A stretch of DNA of 64,000 bases from Acidaminococcus hominis (GCF_900291475.1 NZ_OLMM01000005.1:562639-626638); one strand, 5' to 3'; shown: positions 34,746 through 43,712, counted from the first letter of the stretch. Notes: a model not told the origin generated them from the letters alone. Made by a program: numbers and translations.

Positions 34746-34781
34746 ATTATACCTTAACACTAAAGTCCAGTTGAAGGTCAA
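34746..34781 (-). promoter_or_regulatory. candidate dyad promoter of the aldo/keto reductase
   Basis: On the minus strand TTGACC (34781-34776) and TATAAT (34751-34746) are 24 bases apart, too far for ordinary RNA polymerase. The space holds an imperfect dyad, ACCTTCAACT...AGTGTTAAGGT. Long-spaced promoters over a dyad are typical of MerR-type activators, but those are usually 19-20 bases, so this is tentative. Confidence 0.3.
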
Positions 34782-34879
34782 GAGCTGGAAGAAAGTGAAA
34801 TTATGAATTCCAATTGGCTAAAAACCATGCGTTTTTTGTTATGCCAGATTCCAGGCAGCGGCAGGCTTTCCGCCGTCAT

Positions 34880-34908
34880 TTGTCCTGGCTGGCCTTTGCC
34901 GCTATAAT
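34880..34908 (+). promoter_or_regulatory. promoter of the UvrA paralogue
   Basis: TTGTCC, 17 bases, TATAAT. The leader is about 88 bases and contains a small GGGGT/ACCCC hairpin. Confidence 0.65.
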
Positions 34909-35002
34909 AAAAGCAGTGACCGTCCAGCAGACGGCCCGGGGTCAGCACCCCTAAACGCAATAAACCTGGTGCGGCCCAGCTATTCTCTGCGAGGTGATTT
35001 TC

Positions 35003-37492
35003 TTGTCTTCCTCTCCTAAAATGATTCAGGTCCGGGGCGCCCGGGTCCATAATCTGAAAAATATCAATGTGGATATTCCTTTACACAAAATTGTGGGTAT
35101 TGCCGGGGTGTCCGGTTCGGGGAAATCCTCCCTGGCACTGGGCATCCTCTATGCCGAAGGCTCTCGACGGTACCTGGAGTCCCTGTCCACCTATACCCGG
35201 CGGCGAATGACCCAGGCCCAGCGGGCAGATGTGGACGAGGTGCGCTACGTGCCGGCCGCCCTGGCCCTCCACCAGCGGCCTGGGGTGCCGGGTATCCGCA
35301 GTACCTTTGGCACCCTCAGTGAGCTGTCCAACAGCCTGCGGCTGATGTTCTCCCGGCTGGCCAGCCACCGCTGCCCCAACGGCCATTATGTGCCGCCCTC
35401 CCTGGCGGTAGCCGCCATGCAGGAAATTACCTGCCCGGAGTGCGGCGCCAAATTCTACGGGCCAGGGGCCGAAGATCTGGCCTTTAACAGCCGGGGCGCC
35501 TGTCCCACCTGCGGCGGTACGGGCATCGTGCGGACGGTGAACCAGGCCTCCCTGGTGCCCGACGAGAACCTGACCATCGACCAGGGGGCCGTGGTGGTGT
35601 GGGGGACCCTGATGTGGTCCCTGATGAAGGAGGTGTGCCGGGAAATGGGGGTGCGTACGGACGTGCCCTTTAAGGACCTGACGCCAAAAGAAAAATGGGT
35701 CGTTTACCACGGCCCGGCGGAGAAAAAGCACATTCTCTACATCAACCCCAAAACTCAGCAGAGCACCGAGCTGGATTTTACCTATTACAACGCCAACTAT
35801 ACCGTGGAAAATGCCCTGGCCAAGGTCAAGGATGAAAAGGGCATGAAGCGGCTGGAGCGGTTCCTGAAGGAAGGGGTCTGCCCGGACTGCCACGGCTCCC
35901 GGATGTCGGAAGCTACCCGGGCGCCCCGGCTCCGGGGGATTGGCCTGGACCAGGCTTCCCAAATGACCCTGGACGACCTGGTGGTCTGGGTCCGGGGAGT
36001 GCCCGCTTCCCTGCCGGAAGAAATGCGCCCCATGGCCCAAAGCATCTGCGAAGCCTTTTTGGACACGGCCAAACGGCTGAGGGACCTGGGGCTGGGGTAC
36101 CTGTCCCTGGACCGGGCTTCCGGCACCCTGTCCACCGGGGAGCGGCAGCGGGTCCAATTGGCCCGGGCCGTGCGGAACCGGACCACCGGGGTACTGTACG
36201 TGCTGGACGAGCCCTCCATTGGGCTCCATCCCTATAACCTCCAGGGGCTCACGGCGGTGCTGGACGACCTGGTGGCGGACGGTAACTCGGTGGTGCTGGT
36301 GGACCACGATACCCAGGTTCTTTGCCACAGCCAGTATCTGCTGGAAATGGGACCGGGGGCCGGGGCTGACGGCGGAAAGCTGGTAGCCCAGGGCACAGTG
36401 GCGGAGCTGGAGCAGAATCCCCAGTCCCTGATTGGCCCCTACCTGCAAAAGGAGGAAAAGCCCCACCTGCTGCCCCCGGGACTGCCCCAAAAAGAACTGT
36501 TTGCCAAGGGAACCCTGCACCTGGCAACGGACCAGCTTCACACGGTGCAGCCCCTGGACGTCAAGCTGCCGCTAGGGCGCCTCACGGTGGTCACCGGGGT
36601 TTCCGGCTCCGGGAAGACCACCCTGGTACTGGAGAGCCTGATTCCTGCCCTGAAGGCTGCGATAGAAGGCACGCCCCTTCCGGCCCACGTGAAAAGCGTG
36701 GAAGCCCCGGGCATCTCCCAGGTGAAGCTCATCGATGCCACCCCCATCGGCATCAACGTCCGCTCCACCGTGGCCACCTACGCCGGGATTCACGACGAGC
36801 TGCGGAAGGTGTACGCCCGCACCGAGGACGCCAAAGCCCTGGGGTACAAGGCCGGGGACTTTTCCTATAATACCGGCAAACTCCGCTGCCCTACCTGCGA
36901 CGGCACCGGGCAAATCTCCCTGGACGTGCAGTTTCTGCCGGACGTGGACATTCCCTGTCCGGACTGCCGGGGCTCCCGCTACAGCAAGGAGGCACACGCC
37001 ATCCATCGGAAGGCCAAGGACGGGCATAGCTACAGTCTGCCGGAGCTGATGAATATGAGCGTGGACCAGGCCCTCCTTGCCTGCAAGGGACTCAGCCTGC
37101 TCCAGCGCCGGCTTCAGGTGCTCCACGACCTGGGCCTGGGGTATTTGACCCTGGGCGAAGAAACTCCCGGTCTTTCCGGAGGCGAAGCCCAGCGGCTGAA
37201 ACTGGCCAGCGAAATGGGCAGGGGCCAGGGGGATACGGTCTTTGTGTTTGACGAGCCCACCATAGGCCTCCACCCCAAGGACGTGGAAACCCTGCTGGGG
37301 GTATTCCATCAGCTCCTTGACCTGGGAGCCACGGTGCTGGTCATCGAGCACGACCTGGACGTGATTCGTGCCGCAGACTACCTGGTGGATATGGGGCCCG
37401 GCGGCGGCAAGGCTGGCGGCCGGATTGTGGCCCAGGGCACGCCCCAGGAAATCCGCAGCTGCCTGGACAGCGTAACGGGACGCTTTATCTGA
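35003..37492 (+). CDS. UvrA-like ABC-class ATPase (UvrA paralogue)
   Basis: 829 residues, shorter than genuine UvrA (939, encoded at 51831). Two ATP-binding halves are present: Walker [10 protein letters not shown] near the start and GVSGSGKTT near 535, signatures [14 protein letters not shown] and [14 protein letters not shown], and cysteine pairs (CPECG/CPTCGG, CPTCDG/CPDCRG) that can bind zinc. Paralogues of this kind lack part of the UvrB-interacting region and have been tied to DNA-damage tolerance or resistance to DNA-binding drugs. I choose TTG at 35003, six bases after GAGGTG; a GTG at 34994 overlaps that site and an ATG at 35021 has none. Confidence 0.85.
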   Translation: MSSSPKMIQVRGARVHNLKNINVDIPLHKIVGIAGVSGSGKSSLALGILYAEGSRRYLESLSTYTRRRMTQAQRADVDEVRYVPAALALHQRPGVPGIRSTFGTLSELSNSLRLMFSRLASHRCPNGHYVPPSLAVAAMQEITCPECGAKFYGPGAEDLAFNSRGACPTCGGTGIVRTVNQASLVPDENLTIDQGAVVVWGTLMWSLMKEVCREMGVRTDVPFKDLTPKEKWVVYHGPAEKKHILYINPKTQQSTELDFTYYNANYTVENALAKVKDEKGMKRLERFLKEGVCPDCHGSRMSEATRAPRLRGIGLDQASQMTLDDLVVWVRGVPASLPEEMRPMAQSICEAFLDTAKRLRDLGLGYLSLDRASGTLSTGERQRVQLARAVRNRTTGVLYVLDEPSIGLHPYNLQGLTAVLDDLVADGNSVVLVDHDTQVLCHSQYLLEMGPGAGADGGKLVAQGTVAELEQNPQSLIGPYLQKEEKPHLLPPGLPQKELFAKGTLHLATDQLHTVQPLDVKLPLGRLTVVTGVSGSGKTTLVLESLIPALKAAIEGTPLPAHVKSVEAPGISQVKLIDATPIGINVRSTVATYAGIHDELRKVYARTEDAKALGYKAGDFSYNTGKLRCPTCDGTGQISLDVQFLPDVDIPCPDCRGSRYSKEAHAIHRKAKDGHSYSLPELMNMSVDQALLACKGLSLLQRRLQVLHDLGLGYLTLGEETPGLSGGEAQRLKLASEMGRGQGDTVFVFDEPTIGLHPKDVETLLGVFHQLLDLGATVLVIEHDLDVIRAADYLVDMGPGGGKAGGRIVAQGTPQEIRSCLDSVTGRFI

Positions 37493-37496
37493 ACGC

Positions 37497-37540
37497 AAAA
37501 AAAGATGTTTCTCTGCACCCGCAGAAAAACATCTTTTTTT
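37497..37540. terminator. bidirectional terminator
   Basis: AAAAAAAGATGTTT and AAACATCTTTTTTT arms with inner TCTGC/GCAGA pairing lie between two convergent genes. Confidence 0.9.
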
Positions 37541-37548
37541 TATCAAGC

Positions 37549-38193
37549 TCAGGCCAAGCCTTTTTCCCTGACCAGCTGCAAAAAGTTGTGCAGGACTCTG
37601 GCGGTAATGCCCCAGATCATCTTGTCCTTCCAGGGATAGAAGTACACTGTGTAGTCAAACTGGGGCTTCCAGCCCGGCTTGACCGGTGCCACCAGGCCCT
37701 CTGGGAAATCGTCTTCCCGGTGGGTACCAATCTGGATGGTGCCCGTTTCCGGGGTCATGGCCAGCAGGTCCTTCAGGGGAACGGCAAATACCTCGCCCAC
37801 CTCCTCAGGGTCCACGGTCAGCTCCTGGCCTTCCTGGAGAATCCCTGCAAAGGGGAAAATCAGGGGACCCATGGGGCCGTAGAAATAGGGCAGGGGGCCC
37901 AGCACCTGGACGGAGGAACGGGGAATCCCCAGTTCTTCTTCCGTTTCCCGGAGCGCCGTATAGAGCAGGGTGGGGTCGCTGTCCTCCCGGTGGCCGCCAG
38001 GAAAGCAGATATCCCCGGGCTGCCAGGTCATGGTGGAAGCCCGCACCTCAAAAAGAATCTCCCAGCCCTCCTGCCCCCAGCGCAGGGGAAGAAGCACGGC
38101 GGATTCCCAAATCTTCAGGGTCCGGTCTGCTTTCAGGCCCTGGTCCGTCCAAAGGGCTGCCAGCTGCTGCCGCCCCGTTGTTTCGTTTGTCAT
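37549..38193 (-). CDS. Nudix hydrolase, CoA pyrophosphatase-like
   Basis: 214 residues with a complete Nudix box at 66-89 (GGHRED...LRETEEELG). The preceding PGDICFPGG and the length resemble the NudL/YeaB group that cleaves coenzyme A and its derivatives. Substrate assignment rests on this resemblance only. GGGAGGA precedes the ATG. A perfect CGGGG/CCCCG hairpin (38209-38222) abuts the ribosome site on the 5' side. Confidence 0.82.
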   Translation of the reverse strand: MTNETTGRQQLAALWTDQGLKADRTLKIWESAVLLPLRWGQEGWEILFEVRASTMTWQPGDICFPGGHREDSDPTLLYTALRETEEELGIPRSSVQVLGPLPYFYGPMGPLIFPFAGILQEGQELTVDPEEVGEVFAVPLKDLLAMTPETGTIQIGTHREDDFPEGLVAPVKPGWKPQFDYTVYFYPWKDKMIWGITARVLHNFLQLVREKGLA

Positions 38194-38379
38194 AGTGATG
38201 TATCCTCCCGGGGAAATCCCCGCTGTTATGCCTTGCTATTTTGTCCCGCCCAAAGGCAGGAAGCACTTCTTTCTAGTGTACAATATTTCACGGCTGGCGG
38301 CAATATCCCCCTGGGCAGCTTCCTTTATGGTTATGATTTTCTAACTTATAGCCGCTACGCTTACCCCTTCCCAACTTTC

Positions 38380-38408
38380 TTGACAATGGCCCGGGCTGGC
38401 CTTAGACT
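38380..38408 (+). promoter_or_regulatory. promoter of the CDF transporter
   Basis: TTGACA, 17 bases, TAGACT. Transcription would start near 38415, 88 bases before the gene. Confidence 0.65.
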
Positions 38409-38435
38409 AGTAACTAAGTAGAAGAATATCGCCAG

Positions 38436-38474
38436 CACTTGTGGGGCCAGCCGTTCCTCAGGTGTTCTTTTTTT
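38436..38474 (+). terminator. terminator-like hairpin inside the CDF leader
   Basis: CACTTGTGG and CCTCAGGTG pair (one G-T pair, one mismatch) around 11 bases and are followed by TTCTTTTTTT. It lies between the promoter and the ribosome site, so it could attenuate the gene. The RNA before it is only about 20 bases, too short for a known riboswitch from this promoter. Confidence 0.55.
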
Positions 38475-38502
38475 ACTGAAATTTAGATTCCAGGTGGTTA
38501 TT

Positions 38503-39438
38503 ATGAGTAATCCTACCCAAAGCAGCAGCGATGTTGCCATGCACGTTTCCTATGTGAGCATTGTCATCAACCTGATGCTCAGCACCTTTAAATTCCTGGC
38601 CGGGATTTTTGGCCATTCCGCCGCCATGATTTCCGATGCCATCCACTCCGCTTCCGATGTGTTCAGTACCATCATCGTGATTTTCGGGGTGGTGCTGTCC
38701 AGCCGGGCCTCCGATGAGGACCACCAGTACGGCCACGAAAAGCAGGAGTACATTGCCACCCTGTTCCTGGCCTTTATCCTGCTGTTCACCGGCCTGGGCA
38801 TTGGCTACGAAGGCGTGACCACCATTATCCATAAAACCTATGTGAACCGGGAAGCCCCGGCCTTTATTGCCCTGGCCGCTGCCGTGATTTCCATTGTCAC
38901 CAAGGAAGCCATGTTCTGGTACACCAAGCACGCCGCAGACGAAATCCACTCCGGTGCCCTGATGGCCGATGCCTGGCACCACCGCAGCGACGCCCTGTCC
39001 TCCATTGGTTCCTTTATCGGTATCTTTGGGGCCCGGATGGGGTATCCCATTATGGATCCCCTGGCCTCCATTGTCATTTGCCTGATGATTATCTACGCGT
39101 CTGTGGGCATATTCCACGATGCCTCCGACAAGCTGGTGGACCACGCCTGCAACGAAGAAACCATTCAGGATATGCGCAACCATGTCATGGACCAGCCCGG
39201 AGTCCGGGGCATTGACTCCATCAGAACCCGCCTTTTCGGCGCCAAATTCTACGTGGACATTGATATTACCGCCGACGGGAACCTGAGCCTGTTCAAGGCC
39301 CACCATATTGCCGACGAGGTCCACGATACCATCGAGCAAAACTTCCCGGAAGTCAAGCACTGCATGGTCCATGTATCCCCCGACCCCCATATCCCCTGCA
39401 AGGAAGATATCTGGGACCACCGGCCGGACGATAAATAG
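38503..39438 (+). CDS. cation diffusion facilitator (CDF) metal exporter
   Basis: 311 residues: six membrane helices (about 15-210) and a C-terminal cytoplasmic domain (about 215-300) that senses metal. The metal site is seen as HSASD (helix II) and HHRSD (helix V). The H/D pairs are those of zinc/iron/manganese exporters; the metal is not certain, though DxxxD-type manganese exporters differ at these positions. The ATG at 38503 has AGGTGG five bases upstream; an in-frame GTG at 38494 lies within that site. Confidence 0.9.
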   Translation: MSNPTQSSSDVAMHVSYVSIVINLMLSTFKFLAGIFGHSAAMISDAIHSASDVFSTIIVIFGVVLSSRASDEDHQYGHEKQEYIATLFLAFILLFTGLGIGYEGVTTIIHKTYVNREAPAFIALAAAVISIVTKEAMFWYTKHAADEIHSGALMADAWHHRSDALSSIGSFIGIFGARMGYPIMDPLASIVICLMIIYASVGIFHDASDKLVDHACNEETIQDMRNHVMDQPGVRGIDSIRTRLFGAKFYVDIDITADGNLSLFKAHHIADEVHDTIEQNFPEVKHCMVHVSPDPHIPCKEDIWDHRPDDK

Positions 39439-39449
39439 GAAGGCACAAG

Positions 39450-39498
39450 CAAACAGCCGTTCCCCACTCCTAGGAGAGTGGAGGACGGCTGTTTTTTT
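39450..39498. terminator. bidirectional terminator between CDF gene and secretin gene
   Basis: AAACAGCCGT pairs with ACGGCTGTTT; the stem continues with CACTC/GAGTG and a T run follows. Confidence 0.9.
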
Positions 39499-39503
39499 GC
39501 AGT

Positions 39504-40778
39504 TTAGGGCTGGGCTGCCGGTTCCTCCCCCTGGGGCAAAGCTGCGGGGGCAGAGGAGGCTGGCTGGTGTCCTGCCCGGGCTTCCTGTTCGGCCGGCCCA
39601 TAAATGCTGGGGGAATGGCCGGGCTCTGTGATATAAGGCGTCAGCAGCATACAGACTTCTGTCTTACTTTTGCTCCGGGAGCGGAACTTGAAGAATTCGC
39701 CTAAAAGCGGCAGCTTGGACAACAGGGGCACGCTTTCCAGCCGCCGCTGCTCCTGCTCGCTGATGAGACCGCCAATCACCAGGGTTTCCTTTTCCCGCAT
39801 ACGCACGTGGGTGTCTGCGGTGCGGCTGGTAATCCGGTAGTTCTTCAGCTTGGAAATCAGGGTGGGGGTGCTGACTTCCGTATGGACCTGGGCGGTAATC
39901 AGCCCGTCCTGGCTGAGAATGGGGGTGTAGGACAGCCGGATGCCGGCGTCCACGTATTCCGTTGTGGTACTGGTGGTGGAATTGGTAACCTTTTCCGTGA
40001 CGACGGGAATATGGTCGCCGATGAAGATGCTGGCTTCCTTGCCCGGCAGGGTAATAATCCGGGGCGTGGCCAGAATTTTGGCCTTCCCCTCCTGGCACAG
40101 GGCGGACAGCACAGCCTGGAACTGGGTGGAATAGCCGTGGCCCAGGTGGATGCGCCCGGCGTAGGTTTTCTGGCTGCCGCTGTCCTCCGTTTGGTCGGTA
40201 CTTTTCGTGGGCAGGGGACCCCAGTTCCATTGCAGCCCCAGCTCCCGGGAAGCGTCTTCGTCCAGGGAGAGAATCCGGGCTTCCAGGGTAATCTGCCGGG
40301 TGGGGCGGTCCAGGGTTTCCAAAGCCTTGGCCAGCTGCCGGTCCTGGGCCGGGTCGCCGCCAAATAGCAGGGTGTTGGTGACGCTGTCGTAGGATAGGGG
40401 GCCAGTAAACAGGGGCCGTAGGGTTTCCGCCGTTTCCTTTGCTGGAATGTATTCCAAAGGGTGCAGGGACAGGCTGCCAAAGCGCTGCTTGAACCGCTCT
40501 GGAGTGGACACCAGATAGAACTTTCCCTCCCGGCGGCAGCTAAGGCCACTGCTTTGGGTAATCAGGTCCAAAGCTTCCTCAAAGGGCAGCTCGTGAAGCT
40601 CCAGGGAAACCGTCTGCCGCAGCTCCGGGTCTGTGATGATGCTTTGTCCGGACAGGGAGGCCAGGGTTTGGAGCACGTCTCGCACCGGTGCCCGGTCCAC
40701 GGACAGGGAAATGGGCGGAGCGGCCAGCACCAGGCGTGGAAGCAGCAGAAAGCAAAGTGCCAAAAACAGGGCCTTCAT
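39504..40778 (-). CDS. secretin of a type IV pilus / type II secretion-like system
   Basis: Outer-membrane pore subunit. Signal peptide MKALFLALCFLLLPRLVLA, then an STN domain (about 22-100: DVLQTLASLSGQSIITDPEL), a secretin N domain (about 105-190) and the secretin barrel domain (about 210-385: ILATPRIITLPGKEASIFIGDHIPVV, VIGGLISEQEQRR, LLTPYITE). A proline/alanine-rich tail follows. At 424 residues it is smaller than PilQ or GspD, with a single N domain. GGGGAGGTGC precedes the ATG, which overlaps the stop of the upstream PilP-like gene. Confidence 0.88.
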   Translation of the reverse strand: MKALFLALCFLLLPRLVLAAPPISLSVDRAPVRDVLQTLASLSGQSIITDPELRQTVSLELHELPFEEALDLITQSSGLSCRREGKFYLVSTPERFKQRFGSLSLHPLEYIPAKETAETLRPLFTGPLSYDSVTNTLLFGGDPAQDRQLAKALETLDRPTRQITLEARILSLDEDASRELGLQWNWGPLPTKSTDQTEDSGSQKTYAGRIHLGHGYSTQFQAVLSALCQEGKAKILATPRIITLPGKEASIFIGDHIPVVTEKVTNSTTSTTTEYVDAGIRLSYTPILSQDGLITAQVHTEVSTPTLISKLKNYRITSRTADTHVRMREKETLVIGGLISEQEQRRLESVPLLSKLPLLGEFFKFRSRSKSKTEVCMLLTPYITEPGHSPSIYGPAEQEARAGHQPASSAPAALPQGEEPAAQP

Positions 40779-41313
40779 GGCAGCACCTCCCCAAGGGCCA
40801 CTTCCCCCTGGGTGGTGGTTAGGGAGCGGGAGCCGATGGCGGTAATCCTGCTGCCATTGGGAAGGGTATCCCCTTCCTGGGTGCGGAGTACCCCCTGGGC
40901 TGTGGACCACAGGGCCTGGTGCTTGCCCTGGCAGGACAGGAGCCCCAAAAGCCGGGGCCGGAGGCTGCTGGCTGGGGCGCGGCCGCAGTGCCGCTGCTGG
41001 GAATTGAAATTGCACCTGTTTTGGGGGCAGCGGTTTTGGGCACCGTCGGAGAAACGGTTACTGGATGGTTTAAGGGCCGGAACGGGTCCCGCTGGGGGGA
41101 CACTCGGTTCTTTTGTACTTGTAAGGTGGAGGCTGGGAGTTGGGGCTTTGTCTGCTGGGTTTTCACTTTGGGTACCGGGGGCACGTCCGGATAGGGCAGG
41201 GGACGGCTGTATAGGTACAGGGAAAGTGCCGTGCAGCCCAGCAGCAAGGGAAATACCAGGTGGACAGGTCGGAGTTGGGGCAGGGAATAGGTGGAAAGAA
41301 AAGCGGTGAGCAT
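40775..41313 (-). pseudogene. PilP/GspC-like pilus assembly gene with a frameshift
   Basis: The 5' part (41313 to about 40960) encodes a membrane helix, a proline-rich linker and RDPFRPL, a motif of PilP/GspC proteins. Continuing in that frame gives arginine/proline-rich nonsense to 40819. Moving to the neighbouring frame near 40954-40957 (a CCCC run on the coding strand) gives RLLGLLSCQGKHQALW...GVLRTQEGDTLPNGSRITAIGSRS, a typical PilP C-terminal domain. That frame ends at a TGA (40777-40775) which overlaps the secretin ATG as ATGA. One missing C would restore the gene. Either a real mutation or a sequencing error. Confidence 0.8.
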
Positions 41314-41353
41314 AAGCGGTCCTCCTTGGAAAAAATGTGGCCTTCTCCCGATT

Positions 41354-41414
41354 ATTATAAAAGAAAACCCGTTTATTTCAATAACTTTGAAACGAACGGG
41401 TTATTTGGCATAAT
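41354..41414. promoter_or_regulatory. divergent pilus promoters built on one dyad
   Basis: Arms 41366-41381 and 41387-41402 (AACCCGTT...TTTCAA / TTGAAA...AACGGGTT, 14 of 16 bases paired) are separated by five bases. Each arm ends in a TTGAAA -35. To the right, CATAAT lies at 16 bases (41409-41414) for the pilB gene; to the left, TATAAT lies at 16 bases (41359-41354) for the pilP-secretin operon. One factor bound here would control both. Confidence 0.7.
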
Positions 41415-41444
41415 AAAAGGGAAATCAAGCTTTAGGAGGACGCA

Positions 41445-42707
41445 ATGGGACTATCAATTTCCACTTCACAAAGCCACTTTATTCTATTGTCTACGCACGC
41501 GCTGCCGGAAGAAACGGGCGGGGCAGCTTCCCCGGCCATTGCCCTGGCAGAAACCCTGCTGAATCAGGGCCTGGGCCTGGGGGCCAGCGATATCCATTTG
41601 GAACCGGGCAAGGACGGACTTCAGGTCCGCTGCCGGATTGACGGGGTGCTCCAATTTCTTACCCTGGTGCCCAAACATCTCCAGGAACCGCTGTTGTCCC
41701 GGTTTAAGATTATGGCGGGACTGGATATTGGGGAAAAACGCCTGCCCCAGGATGGCCGGTTCCAGGGAGAATGGGAAGGCCGCCTGGTGGATATCCGTGT
41801 TTCCTCCCTGCCTACGCTCTACGGGGAGACACTGGTGCTCCGGCTGCTGGACCGGCAGCGGGTACGGCTGGAATTGGGCGCCCTGGGCTTTCCCCAGCAC
41901 AATCTGGCCCAGTTGCGCCAGGCCGTACTGCAGCCCCATGGGCTGATTCTGGTTACCGGGCCTACGGGCAGCGGCAAATCCACTACGCTGTACGCTCTCC
42001 TCAGCACCCTGGACCGCCAGGGGAAAAATATCATTACCGTGGAAGACCCGGTGGAGTACCAGCTGGACGGCATCAGCCAGGTGGCGGTGAACCGGAAGGT
42101 GGGCCTAGATTTTGCCCGCTCTTTGCGCACCATTCTGCGCCAGGATCCGGACATTATCATGTTGGGGGAAATCCGGGACCGGGAAACGGCCGCCATGAGC
42201 ATCCAAGCGGCCCTGACCGGACATTTGGTGTTCAGCACTCTGCACACCAATACGGCAGCAGGAGCGGTGACCCGGCTGCTGGATATGGGGGTGGAGCCCT
42301 ATCTGTTGGCGGCTGCTTTGCAGGCAGCTGCTGCCCAGCAGCTGGTGCGGGTGCTCTGTCCCCATTGCAAAAAACAACTGCCCCAGGCAGCTGGCTGGGA
42401 GCGCAGCTATCTGGGGGTCTCGGAACAGGTGCCTCTCTATACGGCGGCGGGCTGTCCCCATTGCCGGCATACGGGCTACCAGGGGCGGCTGGCTCTCCAG
42501 GAAGTCCTGCTGCTGGATGAAGGTCTGCGCCGGCAAATCCTTCAGGGGGCCGGGGAACAGCAGCTGGAACAGGCGGCCTGCGCCGCCGGTATGACCACCC
42601 TGTGGGAGGATGGCCGGCAGAAGGTGCTCCAGGGAATCACCTCCCCGGAGGAGCTGCTCCGGGTGTTGGGACCCCGGCCGGGCTTAGCTGCTGGCCAGGG
42701 CCTTTAG
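41445..42707 (+). CDS. PilB/GspE-type assembly ATPase
   Basis: Cytoplasmic hexameric ATPase for pilus or pseudopilus extension. The 420 residues contain ASDIHLEPG (about 47-55), Walker A GPTGSGKST at 172-180, Asp box VEDPVEYQ, Walker B MLGEIRD, a His box (STLHTNTA) and a zinc-binding pair of CPHC motifs (305-308 and 337-340). The N-terminal regulatory domain of PilB/GspE is absent, as in ComGA-like forms. TTTAGGAGGA precedes the ATG. No platform protein (PilC/GspF) or pilin follows; a convergent LysR gene overlaps its 3' end by 24 bases. Confidence 0.9.
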   Translation: MGLSISTSQSHFILLSTHALPEETGGAASPAIALAETLLNQGLGLGASDIHLEPGKDGLQVRCRIDGVLQFLTLVPKHLQEPLLSRFKIMAGLDIGEKRLPQDGRFQGEWEGRLVDIRVSSLPTLYGETLVLRLLDRQRVRLELGALGFPQHNLAQLRQAVLQPHGLILVTGPTGSGKSTTLYALLSTLDRQGKNIITVEDPVEYQLDGISQVAVNRKVGLDFARSLRTILRQDPDIIMLGEIRDRETAAMSIQAALTGHLVFSTLHTNTAAGAVTRLLDMGVEPYLLAAALQAAAAQQLVRVLCPHCKKQLPQAAGWERSYLGVSEQVPLYTAAGCPHCRHTGYQGRLALQEVLLLDEGLRRQILQGAGEQQLEQAACAAGMTTLWEDGRQKVLQGITSPEELLRVLGPRPGLAAGQGL

Positions 42708-43571
42708 CTCGGAACAGATGGCCCGGTGCTCGTCAGAGAAAATGCTGTTGCGCACCCAGATAAAGTCAAAATCGTGTTCCATGGAAAAATCCTGCAAATG
42801 GAGCTGGTGGCAGCTGCCCTGGGCCAGCTCCTTTTCTACGGCAATCCGGTACAGGAAGGTGATGCCGCAGTCCTGGCACATCAGCCCAATAATGGTATGC
42901 ATATTGCCCACCTGGATATAGTGGGCGAAATCGGTGATGGTCAGGTCTTGCAGGGCCAGGTTCCGCTCCAGGATGTTCCGGGTACCGGAGCCGGGCTCCC
43001 GGACAATCAGCCGTTCGCAGAGCAGATCCCGCAGCCGCCGGGGTTCCCGGGCAAACTGGTGGGAGGCGGCGCACACTGGCACAAAGGCTTCCGTACTGTA
43101 GGGCATATGGTCAAATTGGTTGGCGGGATAGTATCCCTCCACCAGGGCAAAGTCCAGCTGGCCCTGTTCCAGCAGCTCCAGCAGTTCCTTGGTGTTGCCA
43201 AAAACCACTTTGATATTTTTTTCCGGGTGGCGCTTGCAGTAGGCGGCCAGGGGCTGGGTCACGGCGTATTCTCCAATGGTCATGGTGACCCCGAAAAACA
43301 GCTGCTGGGAGGGGGCCTCCGCTGTCTGCATCCGGCGGCGCACCTCGGCCTCATCGTTGCGCATGACGGAAACTGCCGACCGCAGGACCTTTCCGGCCGG
43401 GGTCAGGCGCAGCCGGCGGCCGTCGTGGATAAACAGGGGCATTCCGTACTGTTTTTCCAAAAACCGGATATGCTGGGATACAGCGGGCTGGGTCAGGTTC
43501 AGCTGCTCGGCGGCCCGGGTAAAATTCATGGTCTGGCAAACACATAAAAACGTTTCTAACCGTGGTTCCAT
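42684..43571 (-). CDS. LysR-family regulator, probably of the YeiH-like transporter
   Basis: 295 residues with the LysR helix-turn-helix at 1-60 (RLETFLCVCQTMNFTRAAEQLNLTQPAVSQHIRFLEKQ) and an effector domain similar to CysL/YeiE-type regulators. The ATG at 43571 follows GGAGG; an ATG four codons earlier overlaps that site. It is divergent from the YeiH-family gene, a pair seen in many bacteria (yeiE-yeiH), so regulation of that gene is likely. Its 3' end overlaps pilB. Confidence 0.88.
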   Translation of the reverse strand: MEPRLETFLCVCQTMNFTRAAEQLNLTQPAVSQHIRFLEKQYGMPLFIHDGRRLRLTPAGKVLRSAVSVMRNDEAEVRRRMQTAEAPSQQLFFGVTMTIGEYAVTQPLAAYCKRHPEKNIKVVFGNTKELLELLEQGQLDFALVEGYYPANQFDHMPYSTEAFVPVCAASHQFAREPRRLRDLLCERLIVREPGSGTRNILERNLALQDLTITDFAHYIQVGNMHTIIGLMCQDCGITFLYRIAVEKELAQGSCHQLHLQDFSMEHDFDFIWVRNSIFSDEHRAICSELKALASS

Positions 43572-43637
43572 AAGCGCCTCCATAACAATAATTTATAGGC
43601 TCATTATAAAACATAATTTTTTATTTCGGAAGACCTC

Positions 43638-43646
43638 TGCTATAAT
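43638..43646 (+). promoter_or_regulatory. extended -10 promoter of the YeiH-family gene
   Basis: TGC-TATAAT, a perfect extended -10, 67 bases before the start. AT-rich partial dyads upstream (43590-43620) may bind the divergent LysR protein. Confidence 0.55.
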
Positions 43647-43712
43647 AATGAGCGAACTTTCAAAAAACTACTTGGGGCGCCGGGAAGCCGGGGCCTGGAA
43701 CGGGGGAGAAAC

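Noticed and set aside
38194-38379. Small gene or riboswitch between the Nudix and CDF genes
   Set aside because: No open frame with a ribosome site and no match to metal riboswitch cores I know. Only the promoter and hairpin nearer the CDF gene are supported.
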